Shown here piece by piece: positions 17,652 to 24,548 of a stretch of 64,000 bases of DNA. The stretch's first letter is position 1. Every line of letters begins with the position of its first letter. Position numbers and translations under genes: made by a program. Source of the stretch: Streptococcus mitis SK597. Its GTDB lineage: Bacteria; Bacillota; Bacilli; Lactobacillales; Streptococcaceae. The stretch spans positions 1 to 64,000 of the forward strand of contig NZ_AEDV01000073.1 in NCBI RefSeq assembly GCF_000148545.1, in the 5' to 3' direction. A model generated the notes under the pieces. That model was not told where the DNA came from, ran no database searches, and saw only the letters and a program-made list of their open reading frames with translations.

Positions 17652-17694
17652 GTTAGCTAACAACATTATACCACACCAGAGCTCAGGTGTGGTA
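17652..17694 (+). promoter_or_regulatory. Conserved palindrome and hairpin upstream of the E1 transfer module
   Basis: Palindrome GTTAGCTAAC (17652-17661), preceded by AAACCATCA. The same palindrome, preceded by AAACCATAA, lies upstream of the homologous E2 genes (56546-56555), and in both ATTATACC follows. In E1 a perfect 9-bp inverted repeat TACCACACC/GGTGTGGTA (17669-17694) comes next. An AAAGGAGG at 17698-17705 has no matching start codon. Confidence 0.65.
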
Positions 17695-17763
17695 GGAAAG
17701 GAGGACTTGCCTATCGGCGAATAAGACCAACATGCATTCCATTAAAAATAAAGGAGAAAAACT

Positions 17764-18024
17764 ATGCTTCCACAAAATACTCAAAATCAAACAGATACAA
17801 TCTCTCAACTGGCGAATCCATTTCAGCTTGAAGTCGCAAAAACTCTATCCAAAGATATGGCTATTCTTCAGAAGAATCAGCTTCTAACGGCAGACATTCT
17901 TAACAAAGTGGGCGACCTTTCGAAGCTCGAGGCAGATATTCTGGCAAAAACTCCCCATGCCAAGGAACGCACAGATTTCATCATCAAGACTTTTGCTTTG
18001 GTCGCCTCCCAGCAGATAAGATAG
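17764..18024 (+). CDS. Small conserved transfer-module protein (86 aa, E1 copy)
   Basis: 86 aa, soluble, helical, acidic. RBS AAAGGAG 6 bp before the ATG. It is clearly homologous to the 86-aa E2 protein at 56249-56509: both share QLxxPxQLEVAKTLS near residue 20 and an ADILxKVG block. It is the first gene of the module in both elements, ahead of a single-TM protein. The family is unknown to me. Equal length, order and sequence conservation argue for a conserved role linked to the ATPase. Confidence 0.75.
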   Translation: MLPQNTQNQTDTISQLANPFQLEVAKTLSKDMAILQKNQLLTADILNKVGDLSKLEADILAKTPHAKERTDFIIKTFALVASQQIR

Positions 18025-18034
18025 GAGGTTCCCT

Positions 18035-18280
18035 ATGAATGAACTTATCTTACCCATAATTTTTGCCGTTTCTCTTGGCTTTTTGGCTGGCATTATTGCC
18101 TTGTTGGTATATCTTGATTCTCAATCTAAAAAACAACCTGTCAAAGAGAAAAATGAAAATCTTCCTCCTGTTTACACTGAAGAAGAAATTGAACTAGCTC
18201 AATTTCTCGAGAGTAGACAAGCCATCAACGAGGCATTCCTCTCAGCTCAGGCGGAACTACTCAAAGAACTTCGAAAGTGA
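18035..18280 (+). CDS. Single-TM transfer-module protein (81 aa, E1 copy)
   Basis: 81 aa. One N-terminal TM helix (about residues 3-27, LPIIFAVSLGFLAGIIALLVY), then a cytosolic helical tail with EEEIELAQFLESRQAINEAF. The tail matches EEEIALAEFLKKRQEINELF of the E2 protein at 56039-56239. RBS AGGAGG 7 bp upstream, 10 bp after the preceding stop. It may anchor the ATPase at the membrane, which is inference from topology and synteny. Confidence 0.75.
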   Translation: MNELILPIIFAVSLGFLAGIIALLVYLDSQSKKQPVKEKNENLPPVYTEEEIELAQFLESRQAINEAFLSAQAELLKELRK

Positions 18281-18435
18281 AGTAATTTTTACATCACCGA
18301 ACAAAACAGCAATATGATAGCACCTTAACAGATACAGCACTATTCTCATCGCTCCTAATCCATAAACTGCTTATGCTCCCTTTTGCCAGCGGTTTCTGGT
18401 ATGCTCGGAGCGTCACAAACAGAAAGGATTTTAAA

Positions 18436-19041
18436 ATGACACAACTAACTCAACCAAAGAAATTCAAAACCATCCTTGCTGATGTTCCCTATATGAAGAA
18501 CCAAACAGGTAGCTACGGAGCCTGCAAGCATTACAACCTGATGAGTCATGAGGAGATCCGCAATATGCCCATCAAGGACATCGCTGCAGACAACGCCCAT
18601 CTCTGGTTTTGGACTTCCAACTCTTATATGGAAGAATCTTACGATATTATTCGGGCGTGGGGCTTTGAGCCAAAAAGCATTTTTACTTGGGTTAAACCAA
18701 CTCTGGGCTTGGGAACTTATCTCCGAAATTCTACCGAGCATGTCATTTTCGCAACTCGAGGAAAAGCTCCCATCAAGTTCAAAGGGCAGATGAATTGGGG
18801 TTTCTTCCCCAAACAAGATCACAGCCACAAGCCTGAAGAACTCTTCGCTATCATCGAACGCTGTTCTGAGCCAGATTATTTGGAGCTCTTTGCAAGGCGA
18901 CCTGTGTCTTCTAATAAAAAGTGGGCTATATGGGGTAATGAAGTCGAGAGCGACATTATTATCTCTCATTATCCCGTTCCTCAATATTCTAAAAATCCCA
19001 TTGACTACAGAAAGGCAGATGATGACTCGTGCGAAAAATAG
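18436..19041 (+). CDS. MT-A70-family N6-adenine methyltransferase with DVPY motif
   Basis: 201 aa. It follows the MT-A70 pattern of phage and element methylases: FKTILADVPY, then GSYGACKHYNLMSHEEIRNMP, FWTSNSYM, and EHVIFATRGK, RRPVSSNKKW near the end. The catalytic DPPW motif is DVPY here, a departure in the key tetrapeptide. ATG 18436 with AGAAAGGA upstream is the start; an upstream in-frame ATG lacks an RBS. It lies within the transfer module of E1 but is absent from E2, so it is an accessory function, perhaps marking the element's DNA against restriction. The 155-bp gap before it shows no ORF. Confidence 0.8.
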   Translation: MTQLTQPKKFKTILADVPYMKNQTGSYGACKHYNLMSHEEIRNMPIKDIAADNAHLWFWTSNSYMEESYDIIRAWGFEPKSIFTWVKPTLGLGTYLRNSTEHVIFATRGKAPIKFKGQMNWGFFPKQDHSHKPEELFAIIERCSEPDYLELFARRPVSSNKKWAIWGNEVESDIIISHYPVPQYSKNPIDYRKADDDSCEK

Positions 19042-19199
19042 TTGGCTACACCTTGCTTTTCGTTCTGCTGGCATATTTAGTCAATCGGGCGATTTACTGG
19101 CTAATCGAAATTGCCCTACCCTTAAGCCTGCTTGCCGTATTACTTGGTGGCGGAATGCTTACTTTTCGCTACTGGAAAAACAAAAGAGATTGGAGGTGA
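19029..19199 (+). CDS. Small two-TM transfer-module protein (56 aa, E1 copy)
   Basis: 56 aa from GTG 19029, overlapping the methylase end by 13 bases; a stop in frame just upstream rules out an earlier start. Two hydrophobic segments, about residues 4-20 and 26-48, end in KNKRDWR. It aligns with the E2 protein at 55714-55881, which ends KSKDWR and has the same LxxxLxxxAxLxNxA start. In both elements the gene sits directly before the ATPase, and the ATPase RBS lies in its last codons. Easily missed because of its size and start codon. Confidence 0.75.
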   Translation: MRKIVGYTLLFVLLAYLVNRAIYWLIEIALPLSLLAVLLGGGMLTFRYWKNKRDWR

Positions 19200-19202
19200 C
19201 CA

Positions 19203-21353
19203 ATGAAACGCCCAACAAATTTTGAAATTTATGAAATGGATTACACTCGTCCTGTGGAATTTCAAGACATACTAGATTTGATGGTGCGACTCTCAGGCTA
19301 CACCAGACGCCAGCCCTTCGTTTTGGAGATTCGTTTAACGAAAAACGAGGTGCGATATTTGCTTCTCAGTAGCCCACTGGACACGCCCTATTTACACAAA
19401 ATGATGCAGGTTTCCAATGACATTCAGCTTTCAAAACTTCGCCCTAAAGAGCGAAAAACATCTGAAAAAGCGTGGCGTGTAGCTATCAAACGCAACCATT
19501 TTAGCCTCAAAACAGATGGCGTTGAAAACTTCACTCGTTCCTTTTTGGCACTGAGTCATCACCTAAAACCGCAGGAAGAAATTTGTGTGCAGGTTGTGGT
19601 GGGCAAGTCTCGTTCGCCAAAACCGCTGGCTCGGGATTTATCGCACCTCAACGCCACTTGGTGGCAATGGATTTCGGGTAATATTCCAAAACTTTCCAAA
19701 GATGCTGACAAGTTAATTCGGGAAAAACTCTGCCACGCCCAGTTTCAAGCAGATGTACGGATTGGTGTGCGAAGTGATAGTCATTTTCGCAAGAATGAGC
19801 TATATCATACTGTTTTAGGAGCCTTTCGAATGTTAGAATCCAGCGGTGTCGAACTTTTTCTCAACCCGATTTCAAGCGAGAAAGTGAATAAGGTTCAAAT
19901 TCCGTGGGCTTTTCCGCTCACCCTTTCTTCGCAGGAGCTTGCCAGCTTTTGGCTTGCCCCTATTGGCGAAGGCGAGCTGGCCGGGATTGCCAATATTCAC
20001 CCCAAAATTCTCCGTCTGCCTTTGGGCTATAAAGTTCCAGATGTGCCTGTTCGAAAATTTGGTGAAAGTATCAAAAACGAACCACTCCAGATTTTACCTC
20101 GAGACGCTACCCAGCATCTCTTGGTGTTAGGTGGAACGGGCGTTGGAAAATCTACCTTGCTTGCCCAGTTCATTTTAACAGATATTCAAGCAGGCAGAAG
20201 CACGCTGTTAATTGATCCCAAAGGCGACTTGGTACGAGAAGTGTTGGCTCATTTCCCAAAAGAACGACGAGCAGATTTGGTTATCATTGACCCCAGCTCC
20301 AGCAACAAAATTATCGGTCTCAACCCCTTTGACCTGACTCGCTACACCTCGCCTGAGCTGGTGGCGGATATGTTGCTTAATCTTTTTCAAGAACTTTTCA
20401 GCGACAACTGGGGTATTCGCACGGTTGATGTACTCAGCCACGCCTTAACCGTGATGGCACAAGTTGAAAATTCTAATCTACCCCAATTACCTCAGTTTTT
20501 AACCAATCCTGTCTTTCGAAATCAACTATTAAGTCAGATTTCCGACCCTTTTCTCTTGGATTTTTGGCAGGGATACAACCAGCTAAGCGATGCCAACCGT
20601 GAGGTGTTAATCTCGCCAGTGTTAAACAAAATCCGTCAGCTTTTGCTTCGAAAAGAACTGCGAGCCATGCTTGCCTCTACTTCGAAAAAATTTAACCTGA
20701 TGGAGCTCTTCACCAGTAAAAAAGTAGTCTTAGTTAACCTCAACCGAGGACAAATTGGAGTGACAAACGCTAAATTTATCGGTTCGCTTATCACCAACTA
20801 CATCTACCAGCTAACCCTCCACCAAGCCCATCTCGCTCCCGAAAATCGCCCTTTCCTACCCATTTATATTGATGAGCTAGGGCAATTCCTTAAGCTCCCT
20901 GTGGATTTGGAGGATGCCCTTGCAGTGTCTCGTTCAATGAAAGTGGGCTACATTCTCGCCAGCCAGCACCTGACGCAACTGCCATCTACTCTGCGTACTA
21001 GCGTTTTGAGTAATTGTCGCAGTAAAATCATTTTCACGCTGGAACACCACGAAGCCAAGGAACTCGCCAGCCAATCTTCAGAGCTCACTTTCGAAGATTT
21101 TATGACCCTTGCACCTTTTCACTTTTATGCCCAAATGCCGATTTTTTACAACCACTTCAAGTGGGTCTCAGGGCGAAGTCTGCCTCTTTCGAAAAATGCT
21201 CAGCCAATTGATGAACTTTATGCCGAAAGTTTGGAATACTACGGCGACGATTTAGCCAATTTCGAAAATACACCACTTCAAAACAAGAAAGATGAAATTC
21301 CACCCGAAAACTTAGGACGGAAGAAGCGAGGAGGACAAAATGGAGAAAATTGA
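19203..21353 (+). CDS. HerA/VirD4-like DNA-translocase ATPase (E1 copy)
   Basis: 716 aa. Walker A GGTGVGKST (about 309-317), LIDPKGD right after it, then Walker B IYIDELGQFLKLP (about 554-566) and ILASQHLTQLPS, as in VirD4/TraG coupling proteins and HerA-FtsK ATPases (TraM-recognition type). The N-terminal 290 residues are a separate beta-rich domain with no TM, so membrane attachment may come from the small proteins upstream. RBS GGAGGTGA 5 bp upstream. Its relative in E2 (53492-55711) has the same layout. It is expected to pump DNA, but no relaxase or channel genes are present. Confidence 0.85.
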   Translation: MKRPTNFEIYEMDYTRPVEFQDILDLMVRLSGYTRRQPFVLEIRLTKNEVRYLLLSSPLDTPYLHKMMQVSNDIQLSKLRPKERKTSEKAWRVAIKRNHFSLKTDGVENFTRSFLALSHHLKPQEEICVQVVVGKSRSPKPLARDLSHLNATWWQWISGNIPKLSKDADKLIREKLCHAQFQADVRIGVRSDSHFRKNELYHTVLGAFRMLESSGVELFLNPISSEKVNKVQIPWAFPLTLSSQELASFWLAPIGEGELAGIANIHPKILRLPLGYKVPDVPVRKFGESIKNEPLQILPRDATQHLLVLGGTGVGKSTLLAQFILTDIQAGRSTLLIDPKGDLVREVLAHFPKERRADLVIIDPSSSNKIIGLNPFDLTRYTSPELVADMLLNLFQELFSDNWGIRTVDVLSHALTVMAQVENSNLPQLPQFLTNPVFRNQLLSQISDPFLLDFWQGYNQLSDANREVLISPVLNKIRQLLLRKELRAMLASTSKKFNLMELFTSKKVVLVNLNRGQIGVTNAKFIGSLITNYIYQLTLHQAHLAPENRPFLPIYIDELGQFLKLPVDLEDALAVSRSMKVGYILASQHLTQLPSTLRTSVLSNCRSKIIFTLEHHEAKELASQSSELTFEDFMTLAPFHFYAQMPIFYNHFKWVSGRSLPLSKNAQPIDELYAESLEYYGDDLANFENTPLQNKKDEIPPENLGRKKRGGQNGEN

Positions 21354-22110
21354 ACTAACAGAAAAAGAACGAGAGATTTTAACCCTACTCGCCCAGTGCC
21401 GTTATGCGACCACCAAGCAGATTGTTGCCCTCTATTTTCAGGATAGCCAACATTCGCGAACTGCTTTCCGAAGAGCCAACTTGCTTTTAAACCAGATCAA
21501 AAATCGCCAACTCATCAATCATCTCGAACGGCGAATCGGTGGTGTGCGAGCAGGTTCAGGCAGTTTCGTTTGGCACATTACGATAAAAGGCTTAAAAGCA
21601 TTACATCGTCCACAACGCTTTAAAAATAAGTATGAACCCACCGCCCACCACTTGGAACACACGCTGGCGGTGACACAAGCGTATGTTTTTCTGAAATTGT
21701 TGGAAGAAGTTGGCAAAATCCAGCTGGAACGGTTCAATTTTGAACCCACCTGCCACCGCACCTACGCCACCTTTTCGGGCAAGAAGATTTTTCTGAAACC
21801 TGATGCTTTTGCCCAGCTGGTTTTGGGCGAATACGAGGATAGTTATTTTTATGAAATTGATATGGCGACCGAAAGCCTCAACCGAGTGGTAAATCAGTGT
21901 AAAAAATACATCGCCTACTACCAAACAGGCATTGAGCAACGAGAGCAAGACGGTGTGTTTCCACTAGTTATATGGATTGTACCACACGATAAACGAAAAG
22001 AAGCGATTTCGAAGAAAATAGAAAGCGAGCTAAACAACTTTCACCCAATGTTTCAGGTGGTAACGCTGGAGGAATTTAGTTCATGGATTGGAGGACGAAC
22101 AGATGAGTAA
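21340..22110 (+). CDS. Replication-relaxation family protein
   Basis: 256 aa. N-terminal winged-helix region (ILTLLAQCRYATTKQIVALYF), then HHLEHTLAVTQAYVFL and a nuclease-like core with KPDAFAQL and YFYEIDMATES, the layout of the replication-relaxation (Replic_Relax) family found on Gram-positive plasmids and elements. It overlaps the ATPase end by 14 bases, so translation is coupled. It may process or relax element DNA before transfer or replication. E2 has no counterpart. Confidence 0.8.
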   Translation: MEKIELTEKEREILTLLAQCRYATTKQIVALYFQDSQHSRTAFRRANLLLNQIKNRQLINHLERRIGGVRAGSGSFVWHITIKGLKALHRPQRFKNKYEPTAHHLEHTLAVTQAYVFLKLLEEVGKIQLERFNFEPTCHRTYATFSGKKIFLKPDAFAQLVLGEYEDSYFYEIDMATESLNRVVNQCKKYIAYYQTGIEQREQDGVFPLVIWIVPHDKRKEAISKKIESELNNFHPMFQVVTLEEFSSWIGGRTDE

Positions 22111-22225
22111 CAAAAAAGAACGAATTGTTAAAATCGGGCGAGCAACTTTTAATATTAACCGAAAATTTGGTGGTTCGAAAAGTTTAAAAGAATTACTTGA
22201 AAAGCTGATTTTGCAGGAAAAATAA
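22103..22225 (+). CDS. Short TnpW-like peptide
   Basis: 40 aa (MSNKKERIVKIGRATFNINR...), overlapping the preceding stop by 8 bases with GGAGGACG upstream. The pattern IGxxTF followed by a short Leu-rich helix resembles TnpW, the small protein encoded near tnpX in Tn4451-type elements. Its function there is unknown. Short length makes the family call tentative; coupling to the operon supports a real gene. Confidence 0.55.
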   Translation: MSNKKERIVKIGRATFNINRKFGGSKSLKELLEKLILQEK

Positions 22226-22241
22226 AGAATTGTTCTACACC

Positions 22242-22270
22242 TTGACAAAGCATTTATTTTATAGTATAAT
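22242..22270 (+). promoter_or_regulatory. Strong promoter before the leader hairpin
   Basis: -35 TTGACA (22242-22247), 17-bp spacer, -10 TATAAT (22265-22270): full consensus. Confidence 0.9.
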
Positions 22271-22286
22271 TCAAACATACTTAAAA

Positions 22287-22346
22287 ACGAAGTAGGACTT
22301 TACAGACCTGTGGATTGTAAATTGTTCTATTTCGTTTTTTCTTTTT
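22287..22346 (+). terminator. Attenuator-like hairpin in the leader of gene 22362
   Basis: Arms ACGAAGTAG / CTATTTCGT (one G-T pair) and inner TTTACA / TGTAAA form a long stem (22287-22335) followed by a T-rich tract (to 22346). It lies between a consensus promoter and a well-placed RBS, so most transcripts should stop here unless read-through is induced. Confidence 0.75.
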
Positions 22347-22361
22347 CGAGGAGGAGGTAAG

Positions 22362-22556
22362 ATGGGAATAATTAAATTTTTTAAAGATAGAGCACTCGAA
22401 CGCCGAGTTAGGGCTTTCGAGGAACTTCTAATGTTCTCCCGAAGAGCAGATAATGGAGAGATAACACTCCCTAAAGGAGAATACATTCCGATTTTGAAAT
22501 CAACAAGACAGGTCAAAAAATACAATCGTAAAATTAAAAAATTGAACGGTTTATGA
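22362..22556 (+). CDS. Small basic hypothetical protein
   Basis: 64 aa, strongly basic (many Lys and Arg), with RRVRAFEELLMFSRRADNG, no TM segment. RBS GAGGAGGT 5 bp upstream. It is preceded by a promoter and attenuator and followed by a terminator, forming an independent unit between the TnpW-like gene and the recombinase. It could be an excisionase-like or nucleic-acid-binding factor given size, charge and place; this is inference. Confidence 0.65.
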   Translation: MGIIKFFKDRALERRVRAFEELLMFSRRADNGEITLPKGEYIPILKSTRQVKKYNRKIKKLNGL

Positions 22557-22561
22557 TTTAT

Positions 22562-22585
22562 GAGTCCTGTTTGGGACTCTTTTTT
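22562..22585 (+). terminator. Terminator of the small basic gene
   Basis: Stem GAGTCC / GGACTC with six or more T. The remaining gap (22586-22800) contains a short minus-strand open stretch (about 22583-22669, VDLVVEVHPILEIEDRDV) of unclear status and no other gene. Confidence 0.8.
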
Positions 22586-22800
22586 AAGAATATTAATGTC
22601 AGTATCTACAATGACATCCCTATCTTCAATTTCTAAAATAGGATGAACTTCAACAACTAAATCTACCACCTCAATATTTTTATTAGCTTTATTCTACCAC
22701 AAATTACCTAAAAATCGCTTACACCCCATAAACCACTGGACTTCTTTGCCCTTTCGAGGTATCCTGTCCATGGGTTAGAGTGTAATTGAAAGGAGACACG

Positions 22801-24471
22801 ATGACAAACAGCACATTAACAAAGCAAATTCCAGATTGGACAAAGGTTGAATTTGAAGGCCTGAGCGAGATTAGTGTTTTGTATTGCAGGCTTTCAGCAG
22901 AAGACGCAAACGAAGGTGAATCTAACTCAATTTCCAACCAACGCTTGATTTTAAGCAAACTGGCGGAGCGAGAGAATTTGAGCAACCCAATTGTATTTTA
23001 CGATGATGGCTACTCAGGTTCAAACGCCCAGCGTCCAGCTTTCCAACAAGCTCTGGCATTGGTTAAAAACAACCAAGTTTCGAATTTTGTGGTAAAGGAT
23101 TTGAGCCGTGTTTCAAGAGATTACCTGCTTTCAGGAAATCTTTTAGAGGTGGTTTTCCCTTCGAAAAACATTCGCTTCATTTCCCTACAAGAAAATATAG
23201 ATAGCAACAAGAAATCCAGCCAAGATGCCTATCTCACACCGTTAGTTTCCCTGTTTAACAACTGGTATAGTATGCAGTGTAGCGAGAAAATTAAGCTTTC
23301 GAAACATACCAAAGCCAAAAATGGTGAAAAAATCGGCTGGATTACCCCTTATGGATACCTCAATAATCCAGAAAATCGTAAGGAGTGGTTGGTAGATGAA
23401 TATGCTTCAGAAATCGTTAAACGAATATTTTCGGAGTATATTTCAGGCAGAACGCCAACTGAGATAGCTCAAGGTTTAAGGTGTGACAAAATTCTCACTC
23501 CTGCTCGCTACAAAATAAATCTGGGCATTGCGAACTATCGGATTTTAGAGAGCGACCCTTGTTATTGGAAAACTCAGATGATTTGGCAAATATTAGAAAA
23601 AGAGGAGTATATCGGCTCAACCATTAACTTGAAAACCGCAAAAATTTCCTACAAACAGCGAAATTGTCGCCTGCGACCTCGTGAAGATTGGCTAATTTTC
23701 CCAGATAGCCACGAAGCAATTATTTCGAAGGAAGATTTCGAAATTGCAAGAAAAATGATGAACCACAAGCGAGTCGTTCAAAGGCATAACTGGAAAAACA
23801 AAACAGGACACGAAAATTTATTTGCAGGCTTGCTTTATTGCGAAAACGAGCATAAATTAAGTTTTTGCCCACAAGAAAAAGATGGTGTGAACCTCGACCA
23901 TTATAAATGTTACCATTTTAAGCGAGCTGGCGATACTTGTTCGGGCGGTCACTATCTTCGTAAAGAAGTATTGGAAAACCTAATTTTAAGCGAGCTTCAA
24001 GAACTGATAAACTCGTTTCAGATTAACGAAGCAGATTTATTACAACGCTTGAAGAACAAGTTTGAAATCAAAGAAACCAAGAAGTTTAGCGAACTGAAAA
24101 AACAGCTGACCAAAAATGAACAGCGAATGGTAGAGTTGGATACTATCATCCAGCGACTCTACGAAAAGCAACTCTTGGGTGAGATTGCGGATGACCGCTT
24201 CAAAAAATTGTGCGACAGCTATGAGGCGGAACAAGCCGAGTTGAAGGAAAAAGTCCAAACTGCCACCACAACTCTTGGGGTGAAAATGAAATCTGCCCAC
24301 AACATTGAAAAATTTATGACAACCATTCGAAAATATACTCAGCTTGAGAATTTAACCTCAAAAATTGTCAACGAATTGATTGACAAAATTATTATTCACC
24401 AACCGATTGGTAGAGGCAAGAATAGACAAATTAAACTGGAAATACACTACCGATTTATTGGTGATATTTAA
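22801..24471 (+). CDS. TnpX-like large serine recombinase (integrase of E1)
   Basis: 556 aa. Catalytic serine S32 in VLYCRLSAED, followed by GYSGSNAQRPAF and KDLSRVSRDY of the resolvase domain (to about 165), a recombinase domain (about 180-320) and a zinc-ribbon-like part (about 335-395) ending in a C-terminal coiled coil (about 405-500). The first ribbon pair is CENE rather than the CxxC kept in the E2 protein. ATG 22801 has GGAG 6 bp upstream inside a longer open frame starting at TTG. It should excise and insert E1 at the TATAAT core sites. It is the last gene before the right end. Confidence 0.92.
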   Translation: MTNSTLTKQIPDWTKVEFEGLSEISVLYCRLSAEDANEGESNSISNQRLILSKLAERENLSNPIVFYDDGYSGSNAQRPAFQQALALVKNNQVSNFVVKDLSRVSRDYLLSGNLLEVVFPSKNIRFISLQENIDSNKKSSQDAYLTPLVSLFNNWYSMQCSEKIKLSKHTKAKNGEKIGWITPYGYLNNPENRKEWLVDEYASEIVKRIFSEYISGRTPTEIAQGLRCDKILTPARYKINLGIANYRILESDPCYWKTQMIWQILEKEEYIGSTINLKTAKISYKQRNCRLRPREDWLIFPDSHEAIISKEDFEIARKMMNHKRVVQRHNWKNKTGHENLFAGLLYCENEHKLSFCPQEKDGVNLDHYKCYHFKRAGDTCSGGHYLRKEVLENLILSELQELINSFQINEADLLQRLKNKFEIKETKKFSELKKQLTKNEQRMVELDTIIQRLYEKQLLGEIADDRFKKLCDSYEAEQAELKEKVQTATTTLGVKMKSAHNIEKFMTTIRKYTQLENLTSKIVNELIDKIIIHQPIGRGKNRQIKLEIHYRFIGDI

Positions 24472-24481
24472 GTATTTAAAT

Positions 24482-24501
24482 GAGCGAGTTATATATCGCT
24501 C
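24482..24501. repeat. Inverted repeat after the E1 recombinase gene
   Basis: GAGCGA / TCGCTC with an 8-bp AT loop; no strong T-run, so termination is uncertain. A GC-rich hairpin sits at the same place at the end of the E2 recombinase gene. Confidence 0.5.
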
Positions 24502-24515
24502 TGTATATAAGAATA

Positions 24516-24542
24516 GGACTGCTGAGTGAAGTATGGTATAAT
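24516..24542. other. attR of element E1, overlapping the murT promoter
   Basis: Arm GGACTGCTGAGTGA (24516-24529), 7 bp, core TATAAT (24537-24542). The core is also the -10 box of murT, with TGG as extended -10. The ATG of murT follows 6 bp later. Joining the right and left ends gives a symmetrical attP of about 50 bp around the core. Confidence 0.75.
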
Positions 24543-24548
24543 AGAAAC

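Larger units (their letters stand above)
6441..24541. mobile_element. Mobile element E1 (18.1 kb, large serine recombinase type)
   Basis: Boundaries come from inverted recombinase arm sites (TCACTCAGCAGTCC at 6451-6464, GGACTGCTGAGTGA at 24516-24529) flanking a repeated core TATAAT (6436-6441 and 24537-24542). The recombinase gene is the last gene at the right end. The element separates the har-like gene and murT, which I recall as neighbours in pneumococcal genomes. Backbone: 86-aa and 81-aa small proteins, MT-A70 methylase, 56-aa membrane protein, HerA-like ATPase, replication-relaxation protein, TnpW-like peptide, recombinase. Cargo: restriction-modification and TrlF genes. It is a relative of E2. 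Confidence 0.85.

Noticed and set aside
17698..17725. AAAGGAGG followed by TTGCCTATCGGCGAATAA as a leader mini-ORF
   Set aside because: The TTG lies only 2-3 bp after the Shine-Dalgarno, too close for initiation, and five codons give no other support.
18445..19074. 209-aa minus-strand ORF across the MT-A70 gene
   Set aside because: Shadow frame of the methylase; no RBS and no family match.
22271..22669. 132-aa minus-strand ORF in E1
   Set aside because: Most of it is antisense to the promoter, attenuator and the small basic gene; only the first 29 codons look coding-like and no good start is present. Mentioned as unclear, not annotated.
24480..24548. N-terminal extension of murT
   Set aside because: It comes from the E1 right end, is not conserved in MurT and overlaps the recombined promoter.
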